Origin: a virus
Direction: 5' to 3' (one strand)
DNA: 64,000 nucleotides
IMG/VR virus record: IMGVR_UViG_3300017917_005384
Coordinates: 91,190-155,189 of that record
Shown here piece by piece: positions 1 through 8,737 of this stretch. Position 1 is the stretch's first letter. Every line of letters begins with the position of its first letter. The notes under the pieces are model-generated. The model had not been told where the DNA came from and ran no database searches. It worked only from the letters and a program-made list of their open reading frames with translations. The position numbers and the translations under genes were made by a program.

Positions 1-1
1 T

Positions 2-1690
2 CGTTTAGAAGTACCTAAAAACCCTGCTAATATAGTTTTAGGAGCATCAGATAACGCATTAGCAGTAGGAACAAATGGTTTATTAGAACCAACTCGCATT
101 TATAATCTAGGAATTAATACAATTGCCCAGATACCAGTAAATGCTTTTGGAGGCCATTTTAATAGACATGGTATATTGCCTGTTCAAACCGATGCTAGTA
201 AATACGAAGCTGTAGTTACTGCTAATAATAATGTATTAGGATCTTCTGAATTTAACAGACTAGTAAGTTTAGCTAATAAATTTAAATTAGGAGATAGAAC
301 TCCTAATTCGACTACTAATAGACAAGCAATAAGTATATTTAATACATTAAGCCAAGCCGCCAGTATTATTACAGGGATTTCTACTCCACCATTAGGAATC
401 AGTCCTCAAGATCTTATTATTGATGATTATGTTGCTGGTCCTGGATCAACATATGGAATTGGTCGCACCACAATTAATAGAATTTCTAATACTGAGGATG
501 GATATAAAATAGGTTTATCTCTTGATCAAAGTAAACAATATGCTGGTAAAACCAGAAATCAAACAACAAGTGCCCCTGAACTAGTAGATTTTTCTAAAGA
601 TAAAAATACAGGAAATAATGCTATATCTGCATACCCCATAATATCTCAAATAGAAGCAAGTATTATAAATAAAGCTATAAATCAATCTGTAGTAAATTAC
701 AGCAACATTAATTCAAAAACATATGCTGAGTTACAAAAACAAATAGAACAACAACAGCAATTAAAAAATGATAGTAAACTTTCTGGATCTATATATTATA
801 ACCAATTTGGAATTTATAATGTTACTGGATCTAATCCTAATGGCTCAACTAACGGTAGTTATTCTTCTATAGGTATAGAAAAAATAGGTTATAAAAATTC
901 TTATGGTGACGTTGTAATTATTAATAAATCTAATTGGAAAGATGCTTCTCGTGAAGTAAGAGTAGGAAGTGGAAGACAAGACCGAATTAACTTAACTCCT
1001 TTATTTAATGCAGATGAAGGAAAAGATAGTCTAAACGTAAAAATAGGTAAAGACAATTACAATATAAATGACCTAGTTAAATTTAGAATACAAGCCATAA
1101 ACACAAACAACCCCAGCAAAGGTGTATATATGGTATTTAGAGCATACCTTACAGACTTATCAGATGATGTACAAGCCAACTGGAATGATATAAAATATGC
1201 TGGAAGAGGTGATAAATTTTATATATATGATGGGTTTAGTAGGAAAATGTCAATCGGATTTAAAGTAGCAGCATTATCTTCTAAAGAAATGCAACCTATG
1301 TATCAGAAACTAAATTATTTGATGAGTAATCTAATGCCTGATTATGGTGAAGGTAAGGTAATGAGAGGCCCCTTAGTAAGAATGACTGTAGGTAATTACA
1401 TTGATAGTCAATTAGGTGTTTTAAATTCATTAACATATAAAATATCTAATGATACACCTTGGGAAATAGCATTAAATGAACCTACAGTACAAGGAGGAAT
1501 AAGAGAAATGGTTTTACCTCACATAATTGAAGTATCATTAGGATTTACTCCTATTGGTTCTCAAACATGGAATCAAAACGAATTACCTAGAAAGGCTAAT
1601 AATGTAACAAATATAGCTCAAAATTATAATGGAAAAAATGAATCTTCTAATTACATTAGACCAGATGATGTAATAGAAGAAGGAGTTTAA
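2..1690 (+). CDS. tail/baseplate structural protein, 5'-truncated by the window edge
   Basis: The reading frame is open from the first bases of the window, so the start lies outside and at least 562 residues are visible. A TTG at 176 could be mistaken for the start, but the upstream frame has no stop and reads as continuous protein. The N-terminal half is rich in Asn, Ser and Gly. The C-terminal third is ordered, with FYIYDGFSRKMS, a long helix-like stretch around PMYQKLNYLMSNL and a DTPWEIALNEP segment. It is followed closely by LysM-wedge and hub genes, which points to a tail or baseplate role. The exact T4 counterpart is not recognised. Confidence 0.6.
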   Translation, partial: RLEVPKNPANIVLGASDNALAVGTNGLLEPTRIYNLGINTIAQIPVNAFGGHFNRHGILPVQTDASKYEAVVTANNNVLGSSEFNRLVSLANKFKLGDRTPNSTTNRQAISIFNTLSQAASIITGISTPPLGISPQDLIIDDYVAGPGSTYGIGRTTINRISNTEDGYKIGLSLDQSKQYAGKTRNQTTSAPELVDFSKDKNTGNNAISAYPIISQIEASIINKAINQSVVNYSNINSKTYAELQKQIEQQQQLKNDSKLSGSIYYNQFGIYNVTGSNPNGSTNGSYSSIGIEKIGYKNSYGDVVIINKSNWKDASREVRVGSGRQDRINLTPLFNADEGKDSLNVKIGKDNYNINDLVKFRIQAINTNNPSKGVYMVFRAYLTDLSDDVQANWNDIKYAGRGDKFYIYDGFSRKMSIGFKVAALSSKEMQPMYQKLNYLMSNLMPDYGEGKVMRGPLVRMTVGNYIDSQLGVLNSLTYKISNDTPWEIALNEPTVQGGIREMVLPHIIEVSLGFTPIGSQTWNQNELPRKANNVTNIAQNYNGKNESSNYIRPDDVIEEGV

Positions 1691-1699
1691 TAAGTAATT

Positions 1700-2008
1700 A
1701 TGGCATCAAGATACGATAACGGAACAATACTAACTACTACACAGAGTAGACCATATTATAAAGGTAAACAATATCCTAATATACCTTTATCTGAAACAGA
1801 TGTATATGTTATTACAACTGTTGGAGATAGACTTGATTTATTAGCATATTCTTATTATAATGATGTAAACCTATGGTGGATAATAGCAGCAGCAAACAAC
1901 AATATAACTAAAGGTTCTATGTTTCCTATACCTGGTACTCAATTAAGAATACCAGCAAATGCTGCTAATGTAATTAATTTATTTAATCAATTTAATCAAG
2001 CTAGATAA
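1700..2008 (+). CDS. LysM-domain baseplate wedge protein (gp53-like)
   Basis: This 102-residue protein is largely a single LysM-like module. It has DRLDLLAYSYYNDVNLWWII (about residues 43-62), then AAANN and PGTQLRIPAN, matching the usual order of a LysM repeat: an initial helix after GD, an aromatic W-x-I-A-x-x-N core and a closing hydrophobic strand. T4 gp53 and many small phage baseplate proteins use LysM folds to lock wedges together. It sits 9 nt after the previous tail gene and 5 nt before the hub gene, consistent with one late transcription unit. The fold call is solid; the wedge role is inferred from position. Confidence 0.7.
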   Translation: MASRYDNGTILTTTQSRPYYKGKQYPNIPLSETDVYVITTVGDRLDLLAYSYYNDVNLWWIIAAANNNITKGSMFPIPGTQLRIPANAANVINLFNQFNQAR

Positions 2009-2013
2009 ATGTT

Positions 2014-5000
2014 ATGTCAATTTTTAAAGATACATTTCACCCAAGTATAAAAGATCAATTAAAGGTTCGTCAAGACGCAATGACAAACCGTACTTCTCAA
2101 AATCTTCAATATTTAAATTCTCGTAATGCTTGGATTAGAATATCCTCAGCAGTTAACGTGTATAAAAAAGGTATTCCTATTACATCTGCTTCCTTAGTTG
2201 ATCCGGCAAGTTATGATAATACCTTAGCTAAACAGTACATCTTACAAGGAGGAACTTTATATAATGGTAATTTAAGATCAGGATTAACACCTGGCTATAC
2301 TCAAGGAGGAGCATACAGTATTTCAGGATCATTAGGTGAACCTTATCGTTTAGGTATTAGACCAATGCCTGGTATAACATCAGTAGATGTTAAATCTAAA
2401 AGTGCATACGGTTCATTAAGAGAGGCAACTGTGAATTTCCAATGTTGGGATATTAAACAACTAGAAGATTTAGAGTTACTTTATATGAGACCTGGTTATA
2501 CTGTATTGTTAGAGTGGGGATGGTCTCCATATTTAAATAATAAAAATGAATATATAACTTCTGTTGATTACACTGACATTATTGATAAAACATGGGATAA
2601 AGAAGAATTATTTAAACGCCAGTATGCTAGATCAACAGATGGAGTTTATTATAAAGATGATGGAACACAAATATCAGTAACTGGATATCAAGGTAATTCC
2701 GAATCAATGTTTGGTTATGTTAAAAATTATAGTTGGAAAGCTAGAATGGATGGTGGATATGATTGTACTGTAAATATAATTTCGATAGGTGAAGTTATAG
2801 AATCATTAAAAGTAAATTATTCTCCTTTAAATACTAAACTCCCCATAACAACTAAAGGATTATTATCTCCTAATATAGGAATAGATGCTACTGGCATGAC
2901 TGAACTATCTAGTTCATATTCGCAAAATATATTAGCAGGTATATTTTATGAATTAAGAGAAATAGTACGTAAAAAAGCAGGAGGATTTGGTGCTGATTCA
3001 TTAGGAGCAGCAGCAACTATTGCTACAACTCCAATAGCAGGTACTCTTGGGGGTGTTATTGCTGGAGCAATAACAGCCACTAATACTGAACAAGGTGCAG
3101 AAGACGTTAATGGAACAAGTTATTTATTTTATGATAATCAATATAAATTTTATTATGATGTATATCGTAGAACATTAAATATAGCTGGAGGAGAACACCC
3201 AACAAGCAGAACAAACAAAATAGGAGAATCAGATGAACAGATATACATTACATTAGAAACATTAACTAATATACTTAACAATTACGTTCTATTACAAGAC
3301 ACCACTAATAAAAAACCATTTGCTTCTATTTCAGTATTAGAACCACAAATTGGTCCTCCAATACAACCCGATCCTATATCAGGTTCAGGTTATTTATTAG
3401 CTCTTGCTCATCCATTAGAAATATCAGTAGATCCTACAGTATGTCTTATCAAAAATAGATTATGGATAGATGGACTTAATATACAATTGGACCGGGATAT
3501 TGATGCTAATAGTGGTCTTCCTGTAGCTCCTCCTAGATATGGTACAGCAACAATTGATAGAAAATGGTGGGAAGATATAGCTAAATTAGTAAACGATGCT
3601 AATAATGGAAATGAACAACCCTTAATTAAAAAAGTAAGAGAAACCGTAGGAACTGGAGATCAAGCTATTGAAAATTTAAAAGAAATCCAAAGGTGGTTTA
3701 CAGTTAATGAAGGTAAAATAAGAAATATCCCTGTAATAAAAGATAGAATATCAATTAATAATACAATAATTGGTAATACAACAATTGGTAGTTATGAACA
3801 TTTTTACGATCTTTTAAATGAAGGATTAACACAAAGTACTATTAATGATATTTTAGGAATAAGAAGACCTAATGAAGATGATCCCAAATATAGTGCTGCA
3901 ACTAAAAACCCATATTCACTTGATGTAGAAAGACTAGAAGAAGCAAAACAAAAATTAAAAGAATATAAAGAAAAAGGAAGTCAAGGAAGTAAATATTTAG
4001 ATAATTTAACTCGTCCTTATTTTATAGATAACGGTGATTATACTAAAGAATTAGGTATTATAGGTAACATTTATGTTAATATAAACATGTTATATAATTT
4101 AAGTGTTGATAAAACCTTAGCTTCACAAGATAAAAAAGAAAAAAATGAAATCAACTTATATGATTTCTTAAAAAACATTCTATCTAAAATATCCACATCA
4201 ATAGGAAACGTAAATAATTTTGATATTCATGTTGACCCTAATGGAAGCACAGCAAGAATTATTGATGTTAATTATGTAGACAAAATGTCTTCAGATCAAG
4301 CCTACGATAATGCTGTTGAATTACAAGTCCATAATTTAAATTCAATTGTAAGATCATATTCATTAGAATCAAAAATATTCCCTGAACAAGCAACACAGGT
4401 TGCCATAGGTGCTCAAGTTGGTGGAGGAGCATTAGGAATTGATAGCACAACATTAGTAGACTACAATAGACTTATACGCGACAGGATAATACCAATAAAA
4501 AACGCTCCTACAGACCCTACAGAATCAGAAAATAAAACTACTTTAAGTACATTAACTAATGCTTTGAGTACATTAATTCCCTTCTTTGATGAATCTATAC
4601 CTGGAAGTGCTTTGGGGGTAAACCTAACTGATGGAACATATAATGTAGATGAAACCGGAAAATATACTGGAGCATTAAGAGATATTATACAATTCTTTAC
4701 TAGTATAAGTAAATCTAAAATTAGAGGAAAAGCCATAATTCCTACAACATTATCTCTTGAAATGGATGGTATTGGAGGAATAATAATAGGAAATATATTC
4801 AAAATTAATACAGACATATTGCCTAGAGGATATAAAGATATAGATGGGGTTAGATTAGGTTATGTAGTAACAGGAATAGGACATTCTTTAAATAATAATG
4901 ATTGGGTAACAAAACTAGATTCTCAATTTATTTTATTAGATGAACCTATACAAGGAAAAACAATTAATTTTGGTAAAGATCTAATTTTAAATGTCACACC

Positions 5001-5529
5001 AGGAACAGGTGGAGAATTAACAGTCAATAATGTTGTAAGAGCATATAGTGGGAATTATAACACTAATTTTGTATCTGATAACTTAACTGCTAAAAAAGCA
5101 GCTGAAACTTATATAGGTAGAGTATTATCTGATCAAGAATGGAATGAATTAGTAGCAGCAACATTTGCTGAAGCAAGTGCTAACCAAGAAGAAAGAGCAC
5201 ATGTTATGGGAGTAATATTAAATAGAGCTCGCATACGAAAGAAAACTATTAGTTTCATACTTAGAGAACGTAATCAGTTTCAAGCTGTTACTGGTACTTC
5301 TAACAATGGAAGATCTCCAAGTTTAAATTATGTAAATGGCCCTGATAAAAAATCAGCAAATTCTATTTACACTGCTACTATTAATATATTAAATAGAGTC
5401 CCTAAAAACTATACAAAATTTACTTCTAATAACCCAAAAGCTTATAAAGAACCAGGTACTAATATAGGTTACTTAGATGAACTTAAAAAAACAGGTAAAG
5501 TAATAGGACAAACTATATTTTCAAGTTAA
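2014..5529 (+). CDS. giant baseplate hub protein with C-terminal SleB-type cell-wall hydrolase
   Basis: A 1171-residue structural protein. The first ~1000 residues are mainly beta-rich, with GSLREATVNFQCWD and VLLEWGWSPY segments and a small Gly/Ala-rich stretch near residues 325-355. The last ~150 residues match the Hydrolase_2/SleB cell-wall hydrolase family: the putative catalytic Glu lies in TFAEASANQEERAHVMGV (E1053), followed by the conserved VILNRAR and NQFQAVTG motifs. Such domains cleave peptidoglycan and, on a baseplate hub, would act as the tail-associated lysin during DNA entry, analogous in role to T4 gp5 lysozyme. The hub assignment rests on size and neighbours. Confidence 0.72.
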   Translation: MSIFKDTFHPSIKDQLKVRQDAMTNRTSQNLQYLNSRNAWIRISSAVNVYKKGIPITSASLVDPASYDNTLAKQYILQGGTLYNGNLRSGLTPGYTQGGAYSISGSLGEPYRLGIRPMPGITSVDVKSKSAYGSLREATVNFQCWDIKQLEDLELLYMRPGYTVLLEWGWSPYLNNKNEYITSVDYTDIIDKTWDKEELFKRQYARSTDGVYYKDDGTQISVTGYQGNSESMFGYVKNYSWKARMDGGYDCTVNIISIGEVIESLKVNYSPLNTKLPITTKGLLSPNIGIDATGMTELSSSYSQNILAGIFYELREIVRKKAGGFGADSLGAAATIATTPIAGTLGGVIAGAITATNTEQGAEDVNGTSYLFYDNQYKFYYDVYRRTLNIAGGEHPTSRTNKIGESDEQIYITLETLTNILNNYVLLQDTTNKKPFASISVLEPQIGPPIQPDPISGSGYLLALAHPLEISVDPTVCLIKNRLWIDGLNIQLDRDIDANSGLPVAPPRYGTATIDRKWWEDIAKLVNDANNGNEQPLIKKVRETVGTGDQAIENLKEIQRWFTVNEGKIRNIPVIKDRISINNTIIGNTTIGSYEHFYDLLNEGLTQSTINDILGIRRPNEDDPKYSAATKNPYSLDVERLEEAKQKLKEYKEKGSQGSKYLDNLTRPYFIDNGDYTKELGIIGNIYVNINMLYNLSVDKTLASQDKKEKNEINLYDFLKNILSKISTSIGNVNNFDIHVDPNGSTARIIDVNYVDKMSSDQAYDNAVELQVHNLNSIVRSYSLESKIFPEQATQVAIGAQVGGGALGIDSTTLVDYNRLIRDRIIPIKNAPTDPTESENKTTLSTLTNALSTLIPFFDESIPGSALGVNLTDGTYNVDETGKYTGALRDIIQFFTSISKSKIRGKAIIPTTLSLEMDGIGGIIIGNIFKINTDILPRGYKDIDGVRLGYVVTGIGHSLNNNDWVTKLDSQFILLDEPIQGKTINFGKDLILNVTPGTGGELTVNNVVRAYSGNYNTNFVSDNLTAKKAAETYIGRVLSDQEWNELVAATFAEASANQEERAHVMGVILNRARIRKKTISFILRERNQFQAVTGTSNNGRSPSLNYVNGPDKKSANSIYTATINILNRVPKNYTKFTSNNPKAYKEPGTNIGYLDELKKTGKVIGQTIFSS

Positions 5530-5540
5530 TATATATTAAT

Positions 5541-6041
5541 ATGGGATTAAGAATACCACAAAACCAAATAATAAAGAGCCAATATACTGCGGGAGGAGAG
5601 TATATGTTTGCTAATACCCAAAATGAATATCAAGGATACTATTATGAACTTAATGGGAAAAAATTTGCCGGTAAAGAATTTAACATTAATAACCCTGAAA
5701 TAATAAGAATAAACCCTAATAATTATAATAAACTATTAGGAAATGCATCTACTTATGTATATGGAACATTATCTAGAATAAAAATATCAGGTACTGATAG
5801 AATATTTTCTCTTCCTGTTAATAATTCTAATGCAACTTTAAACACTAAAGTTGATTTTTATTGTTGTAAAATAAATCAAAATCCCCTTATTATAAAAGCA
5901 ATAAATGAAGAAACTTACATTTCACTTCAAAAAAACACACTATATAAAACAACATATGTAGGAACCTATAATAATATATATCAATCACTAGAAGATGCAG
6001 AAAAACAAATTCCAGGCATGATATCTTTTCTAAGTTTATAG
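5541..6041 (+). CDS. uncharacterised protein at the end of the tail module
   Basis: A 166-residue protein with no family that I recognise. It is rich in Asn, Tyr and Ile, lacks a signal peptide or membrane segment, and has a beta-strand-like pattern, for example YVYGTLSRIKISG near residues 74-86. It follows the hub gene by 11 nt and is the last gene before the promoter-like motif ahead of the PolA-like gene, so it is probably a minor structural or tail-assembly protein. Its TAG stop is embedded in that motif. Confidence 0.5.
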   Translation: MGLRIPQNQIIKSQYTAGGEYMFANTQNEYQGYYYELNGKKFAGKEFNINNPEIIRINPNNYNKLLGNASTYVYGTLSRIKISGTDRIFSLPVNNSNATLNTKVDFYCCKINQNPLIIKAINEETYISLQKNTLYKTTYVGTYNNIYQSLEDAEKQIPGMISFLSL

Positions 6042-6065
6042 GTCAAAATATTTTTATTATATTTA
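6042..6065 (+). promoter_or_regulatory. candidate phage promoter (GTCAAAA-N9-TATATTTA)
   Basis: GTCAAAA (6042-6048) is separated by 9 nt from TATATTTA (6058-6065), 20 nt before the ATG of the PolA-like gene. The same two-box arrangement recurs at about a dozen positions in this window. Confidence 0.55.
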
Positions 6066-6085
6066 TCTTATAAAGGTTATAAAAT

Positions 6086-7387
6086 ATGTTTTATGTAATT
6101 GAAAAACAAGAACAGTTATCACAACTGGGTTCTTTTAAGGATTGTTTTATTCGTTTTATTTCTCAAAATAATAATTTTCACCCTTATTTAAGTTTTCTTA
6201 GTTTAATTTATATTCGTGATTTAAATGATCATAAAGGATACATTCTGTGTTTAGATCACAATGAATCATTTTCATTAGATAAACAACAAGTATTTGATTG
6301 GATTAATAACAACACAGATAAACTGTGGGTGTTAAATAAAAAAGAAGCCATGTATTGGTTTTCTAATGAAAATAAATTATATGATATTAATTTTATTGAA
6401 CAACCCAATTTAAATGAAGCTTTAGATATACCTGCTATATCATTTTATTATAAACATCATATTAACAATCCAATAGTAAATAAACTAATTCCAATTAGTA
6501 AACATTATGAAGAAAGCGAAAACATATTTAACATTGTATTACCCATAATACAAAAGTACCGAGCAAATAACGTTATTTATGCATTTAATAACGGTCCTTT
6601 AACACGAGTTTTCCACGCAATTGAATCAAATGGTATTAAAGTAGACAAACAATGTTTTATTGATTGTTATGCTAATGAAATAAGATATCCTGAATTTAAT
6701 CTTAAAAAAGGTAAAATATATAGTCAATATAATTTATACAACATAACTGGTAGACCTTCAAATACTTACAATAGCATTAATTTTGCAGCATTGAATAAGA
6801 ATAATGGTGAAAGATTATGCTATAGACCAAATAATGAATCTTTCATAGAAATAGATATCCAGGGTTATCATCCCCGATTAATTGGTGAATTAGTTAATTT
6901 TAATTTTCCTAAAGATATAAATTGTTATGAATATTTAGGTAAATTATTAAATGTATCGCAACAAGAAGCTAAAGAATTAACTTTTAAACAACTATATGGT
7001 GGTGTTTGGAATGAATATAAAAATAAACCGTTTTTCAGAGATGTAGCAATGTATGTTGATGATTTATGGGATACTTTTCAACATCAAGGTTATATTGATA
7101 CACAAAATAGACATTTTAAATGTTCTGAATTGCATGATATGACACCTGCTAAATTGTTAAATTATGTTATTCAAAGTTATGAAACTTCAAAAAATATTAT
7201 AATAATTGATAAAATATTGGATTTATTAAAAAATAAACAAACAAAATTAATATTATATACGTACGATGCATTTCTGTTTGATTATGCTAATAAAGATAAA
7301 AATATACTACATCAAATACAAAACATCATACATTACCCAGTAAATATTAAACAAGGTACATCTTATCATGGTTTGAAAAAAATTTAA
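6086..7387 (+). CDS. divergent family A DNA polymerase-like protein (palm/fingers region)
   Basis: A 433-residue protein whose C-terminal half resembles the polymerase domain of DNA polymerase I. The segment YNITGRPSN matches the conserved TGRlSS region. FIEIDIQGYHPRL is at the motif A position, with the metal-binding Asp kept but the family QIELR changed to GYHPR. KELTFKQLYGG keeps the K-x3-F-x3-YG spacing of motif B. TYDAFLFDY stands where motif C has VHDE, with the Asp kept and His and Glu lost. The N-terminal ~180 residues are unrecognised and no 3'-5' exonuclease motifs are visible. The genome also has a family B replicase, so this one may do repair, priming or a specialised synthesis, or have lost activity. 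It starts a unit that leads into ssDNA-binding protein and recombinase. Confidence 0.65.
   Translation: MFYVIEKQEQLSQLGSFKDCFIRFISQNNNFHPYLSFLSLIYIRDLNDHKGYILCLDHNESFSLDKQQVFDWINNNTDKLWVLNKKEAMYWFSNENKLYDINFIEQPNLNEALDIPAISFYYKHHINNPIVNKLIPISKHYEESENIFNIVLPIIQKYRANNVIYAFNNGPLTRVFHAIESNGIKVDKQCFIDCYANEIRYPEFNLKKGKIYSQYNLYNITGRPSNTYNSINFAALNKNNGERLCYRPNNESFIEIDIQGYHPRLIGELVNFNFPKDINCYEYLGKLLNVSQQEAKELTFKQLYGGVWNEYKNKPFFRDVAMYVDDLWDTFQHQGYIDTQNRHFKCSELHDMTPAKLLNYVIQSYETSKNIIIIDKILDLLKNKQTKLILYTYDAFLFDYANKDKNILHQIQNIIHYPVNIKQGTSYHGLKKI
6108..6134 (+). other. hairpin inside the 5' coding region of the PolA-like gene
   Basis: AAGAACAGTT (6108-6117) pairs with AACT-GG-GTTCTT (6123-6134), giving 10 bp with a GG bulge and a 5-nt loop. 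It begins 22 nt after the start codon. Similar hairpins occur early in the FEN, helicase and clamp-loader genes. Confidence 0.5.
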
Positions 7388-7393
7388 ATATTT

Positions 7394-7816
7394 ATGGCTG
7401 AACTACTAAATGACTTTTTAGACTTGAACAAACTATTTGCTACATTTACATCTCCTACTATGTTAGAAGAAACAGTAGTAGCCATTAATCGTAAATATTC
7501 AATATTATTCAATAAGATATTTATATTAGAATCACCACAAAGTGATGAACTAATATGCACCTATAATATTGACACAGGTAATATGGTTGCATCTCCTATG
7601 GCTAATACTATATTATTACATCGTAAAAAAGACAGTAACACATTGTATACTATTAATGCATTAAACACATTAATTAAATCATTAAATAATGGTGTGTTAA
7701 ATAAAAATTATATAGTAAACTGGAATGATTATAAAAATTGTATATTATTAACCAGTGGTCCTGAGTTGCGCCGTTTGGATACAGCAATACATAAAATTAT
7801 AGACTTTTCAAGATAA
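7394..7816 (+). CDS. uncharacterised protein
   Basis: A 140-residue soluble protein with an alternating hydrophobic pattern and no catalytic motif or membrane segment that I can identify. It lies 6 nt after the PolA-like gene and upstream of the ssDNA-binding protein gene, so it probably belongs to the replication transcription unit. An accessory role in replication is only inferred from that position. Confidence 0.5.
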   Translation: MAELLNDFLDLNKLFATFTSPTMLEETVVAINRKYSILFNKIFILESPQSDELICTYNIDTGNMVASPMANTILLHRKKDSNTLYTINALNTLIKSLNNGVLNKNYIVNWNDYKNCILLTSGPELRRLDTAIHKIIDFSR

Positions 7817-7846
7817 CTTAAAATAAGTTTTGCTTCTCAAGAAAAG

Positions 7847-7890
7847 AATCATAGATTCACAATTATTATTATAATCATAGATTAACAATT
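7847..7890 (+). repeat. tandem 18-bp repeat upstream of the ssDNA-binding protein gene
   Basis: Two copies of AATCATAGATTnACAATT (7847-7864 and 7873-7890) differ at one base and start 26 bp apart. They end 15 nt before the ATG of the gp32-like gene. In T4, gp32 represses its own translation by binding its leader RNA, so this repeat is a candidate operator; that link is inference. Confidence 0.5.
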
Positions 7891-7905
7891 TAAAACTCAA
7901 TTATT

Positions 7906-8721
7906 ATGGATCTTTCATTGATCAAACAGAAACTGGCTATGAGCCAAAACAAAGGTGTTAAACGCGAAAAAGTAGATTACTCTAAAATTTTCTGGAAACC
8001 TAAACCTGGAAAATACCAAATTCGCATTCTTCCTTCAAAATTCGACAAAGCAAACCCATTCCGTGAAGTTTATTTCCATTACGGTTTCTCTAAGGGCCCA
8101 ATTCTTGCTCTTACTAACTGGAATGAAAAAGACCCAATTGTAGAGTTTGCAAAAAATCTTCGTAAATCTTCAGATAAAGAAGATTGGCAGTTAGCTAAAA
8201 AAATTGAACCTAAACTTCGCTATTTTGTTCCTGTATTAGTACGTGGTGAAGAATCACAAGGTGCTCGTTTATGGGAATTTGGTAAGCTAATTTATGAACA
8301 ATTGTTAGGTATTGCTGCTGATGAAGATTATGGTGACTTTACAGACATTACTGATGGTCGTGATTTTACAATCGATGCTGTTGAAGATACAGTAGCAGGT
8401 AGAAAAGGAATCAAATGTAATATTCGTATTAAACCAAAAACATCCCCTGTTTCCGAAGATGCTAGTTTAGTAACTAAAGCTCTAGAAGAACAACCCGACA
8501 TTCTTACTATTAATAAACATTATTCATTTGATGAATTAAAAGATTTATTAGATAAGTGGTTAAATCCTGAAGATGATACTGAAGAACCAATTGCATCTAA
8601 AGATGAAGATGAAGAAGATGATTTCTTAGCTGACATCAATAAACCAGTAAAACAAACTTATAAACTTGATACATCTGCAGCTAAAACATCTGATGCTGAT
8701 AAGTTTGATGATTTATTCTAA
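7906..8721 (+). CDS. single-stranded DNA-binding protein (T4 gp32-like)
   Basis: A 271-residue protein with the gp32 layout. It has a basic N-terminus, a core beginning WKPKPGKYQIRILPS typical of phage gp32 OB-fold proteins, and a strongly acidic C-terminal third (EDDTEEPIASKDEDEEDD) ending in FDDLF. The acidic tail of gp32 recruits polymerase, helicase loader and recombinase and regulates DNA affinity. The four-residue zinc-binding set of T4 gp32 is not obvious. It lies next to the recombinase gene, as expected for a recombination-dependent replication module, and has a repeat-containing leader. Confidence 0.85.
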   Translation: MDLSLIKQKLAMSQNKGVKREKVDYSKIFWKPKPGKYQIRILPSKFDKANPFREVYFHYGFSKGPILALTNWNEKDPIVEFAKNLRKSSDKEDWQLAKKIEPKLRYFVPVLVRGEESQGARLWEFGKLIYEQLLGIAADEDYGDFTDITDGRDFTIDAVEDTVAGRKGIKCNIRIKPKTSPVSEDASLVTKALEEQPDILTINKHYSFDELKDLLDKWLNPEDDTEEPIASKDEDEEDDFLADINKPVKQTYKLDTSAAKTSDADKFDDLF

Positions 8722-8737
8722 TAAATAAAATTAGTTT

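Noticed and set aside
176-1690. TTG at 176 as the start of the first gene
   Set aside because: The frame is open and protein-like back to base 2, so the gene begins outside the window.
4268-4817. Antisense ORFs inside the hub gene
   Set aside because: They lie fully opposite a strong coding gene, have hydrophobic shadow composition and no upstream signals.
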